This document shows, one piece after another, positions 23,257 through 24,148 of a DNA stretch of 24,148 nt (positions within the stretch are counted from its first letter, which is position 1; each line of letters opens with the position of its first letter). The notes beneath the pieces were generated by a model that was given only the letters and a program-made list of their open reading frames with translations, did not search any database and was not told where the DNA came from. The DNA lies in the NCBI GenBank assembly GCA_035273665.1, contig DATEOW010000032.1, positions 1-24,148 on the forward strand. Direction: 5' to 3'. The stretch is from DATEEW01 sp035273665. Its GTDB lineage: Bacteria; Pseudomonadota; Gammaproteobacteria; Burkholderiales; SG8-39. Position numbers and translations under genes: made by a program.

Positions 23257-24148
23257 TTAAAGATTCAACAATTTCTTCAACCCCGCCTCATCAAGCACGG
23301 GGATGTTTAATTCTTGCGCCTTGCTCAATTTGCTGCCTGCGTCTGCACCGGCGATCACATAATCGGTTCGCTTCGATACGGAGCCGGCCACCTTGCCGCC
23401 GTGGGCTTCAATGAGCGCCGCAGCCTCTTCACGCGTCATGGCGGGCAAACTACCGGTAAGCACAAAAGTTTTGCCAAGGATTTTGCTATCGGCTGCGGCG
23501 CGCACCGGTGCGGTTTGCTGCACCTCCAACATATGCGGCGCCTGAAGCTGCTCGATAACCTCGAGATTATGCGGTTCTGCAAAAAATTGGCGAATAGAAC
23601 TGGCAACAATCGGGCCGACGTCTCGGACTTCCAGCAATTGTGCCTCGTCGGCTGCCATCAATGCATCCAATGTGCCGAAGTGCGCAGCGAGATCCTTCGC
23701 GGTCGCCTCGCCGACATTGCGAATGCCGAGCGCATAGATCATACGCGCGAGACTGGGCTTACGAGACCGTTCCAATGCGGCGACCAGATTCTGAGCCGAC
23801 TTCTCGCCCATGCGTTCAAGCGCCGCAAGTTTGGCGATGCCGAGCCGGAAAAGATCGGCTGGGCTTCGCACGATGCCCTCTTCGACGAGTTGGTCGATCA
23901 ATTTTTCGCCCATCCCTTCGATATCAAGCGCGCGGCGCGAAGCGAAGTGCCGCAGCGCCTGCTTACGCTGTGCGGGGCAAAATAGGCCGCCGGTGCATCG
24001 GGTGACGGCTTCATCCTCGGCACGGCGTACCGCCGATCCGCATACAGGACACTGCTCCGGCATGAGAAAGCGATCCTGCGGACGGCGTAGCCCGGGTCTT
24101 GCAATGCCGACCACCTCGGGAATAACGTCGCCGGCTCGACGAACAATG
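23257..24148 (-). CDS. ligA: NAD-dependent DNA ligase LigA, C-terminal part (cut by the window)
   Basis: The frame runs off the right edge, so the N-terminal adenylation domain is outside the window; 296 residues are visible out of about 670-700 expected. The first visible residues, 'IVRRAGDVIPEVVG', are the end of the OB-fold. Next come the four-cysteine zinc finger ('CPVCGS' and 'RCTGGLFCPAQ'), the helix-hairpin-helix domain ('ALDIEGMGEKLIDQLVEEGI', 'LERMGEKSAQNLVAALERS', 'YALGIRNVGEATAKDLA', 'VRDVGPIVASSI'), and a C-terminal BRCT domain ('LGKTFVLTGSLPAMTREEAA' to 'LDEAGLKKLLNL'). LigA seals nicks during replication and repair using NAD. A GTG at 24114 is internal, not the start. Confidence 0.96.
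   Translation of the reverse strand, partial: IVRRAGDVIPEVVGIARPGLRRPQDRFLMPEQCPVCGSAVRRAEDEAVTRCTGGLFCPAQRKQALRHFASRRALDIEGMGEKLIDQLVEEGIVRSPADLFRLGIAKLAALERMGEKSAQNLVAALERSRKPSLARMIYALGIRNVGEATAKDLAAHFGTLDALMAADEAQLLEVRDVGPIVASSIRQFFAEPHNLEVIEQLQAPHMLEVQQTAPVRAAADSKILGKTFVLTGSLPAMTREEAAALIEAHGGKVAGSVSKRTDYVIAGADAGSKLSKAQELNIPVLDEAGLKKLLNL

Noticed and set aside
1..24148. CRISPR arrays, tRNA or rRNA genes, insertion sequences, prophage or attachment sites
   Set aside because: Read for on both strands; no regularly spaced repeats, cloverleaf-like sequences, transposase motifs or direct-repeat borders were seen. The region is almost fully occupied by conserved genes.

Overview
The window is a stretch of proteobacterial housekeeping chromosome. 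Betaproteobacteria is the most likely class. The run rpsB-tsf-pyrH-frr-uppS-cdsA-dxr-rseP-bamA-skp-lpxD-fabZ-lpxA-lpxB-rnhB ending in a TrmH-family methyltransferase (not the dnaE/accA continuation common in enteric gammaproteobacteria), the ratA-rnfH-DUF4124 group next to smpB, and galU beside ligA all fit that class. The lpx, bamA and skp genes show a Gram-negative outer membrane with lipid A. No phage, insertion sequence, CRISPR array, tRNA or rRNA gene was seen, and nothing in the gene order or base composition suggests foreign DNA.

Layout. (1) Positions 1-1639: the end of a secreted DUF4124 protein on the plus strand, then rnfH and ratA on the minus strand, then smpB on the plus strand, divergent from ratA with only 17 bp between start codons. 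(2) Positions 1645-16550: sixteen minus-strand genes running from rpsB down to the TrmH-family methyltransferase. Junctions are short and many start and stop codons overlap (ATGA or TGATG). They cover translation (rpsB, tsf, frr), UMP phosphorylation (pyrH), isoprenoid and undecaprenyl carrier synthesis (dxr, uppS), phospholipid synthesis (cdsA), envelope stress signalling (rseP), outer-membrane protein assembly (bamA, skp), lipid A synthesis (lpxD, lpxA, lpxB), fatty acid synthesis (fabZ) and RNA processing (rnhB, methyltransferase). (3) Positions 16551-16843: a divergent control region with a good sigma-70 promoter and a structured leader for rpsB, and a weaker candidate promoter for map. 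(4) Positions 16844-20381: map and glnD on the plus strand, separated by a large imperfect hairpin. (5) Positions 20511-24148: a minus-strand group ligA (C-terminal part only), galU, hpt, a methylthioinosine/methylthioadenosine phosphorylase and a peptide deformylase.

How the genes work together. The large cluster links the ribosome and elongation machinery to envelope growth: Dxr, UppS and CdsA feed carrier lipid and phospholipid synthesis, FabZ/LpxA/LpxD/LpxB make the lipid A disaccharide, and Skp/BamA insert outer-membrane proteins, with RseP reporting failures. In the last group the phosphorylase and Hpt form a plausible salvage pair: methylthioinosine to hypoxanthine to IMP.

I found no convincing undescribed system. 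The observations most worth a second look are non-coding or contextual: the rpsB leader with two mutually exclusive helices beside the ribosome binding site, the hairpin between map and glnD, a small hairpin over the only Shine-Dalgarno-like sequence of bamA, the probable 6-oxopurine specificity of the phosphorylase beside hpt, and the extremely tight divergent and convergent junctions around smpB.
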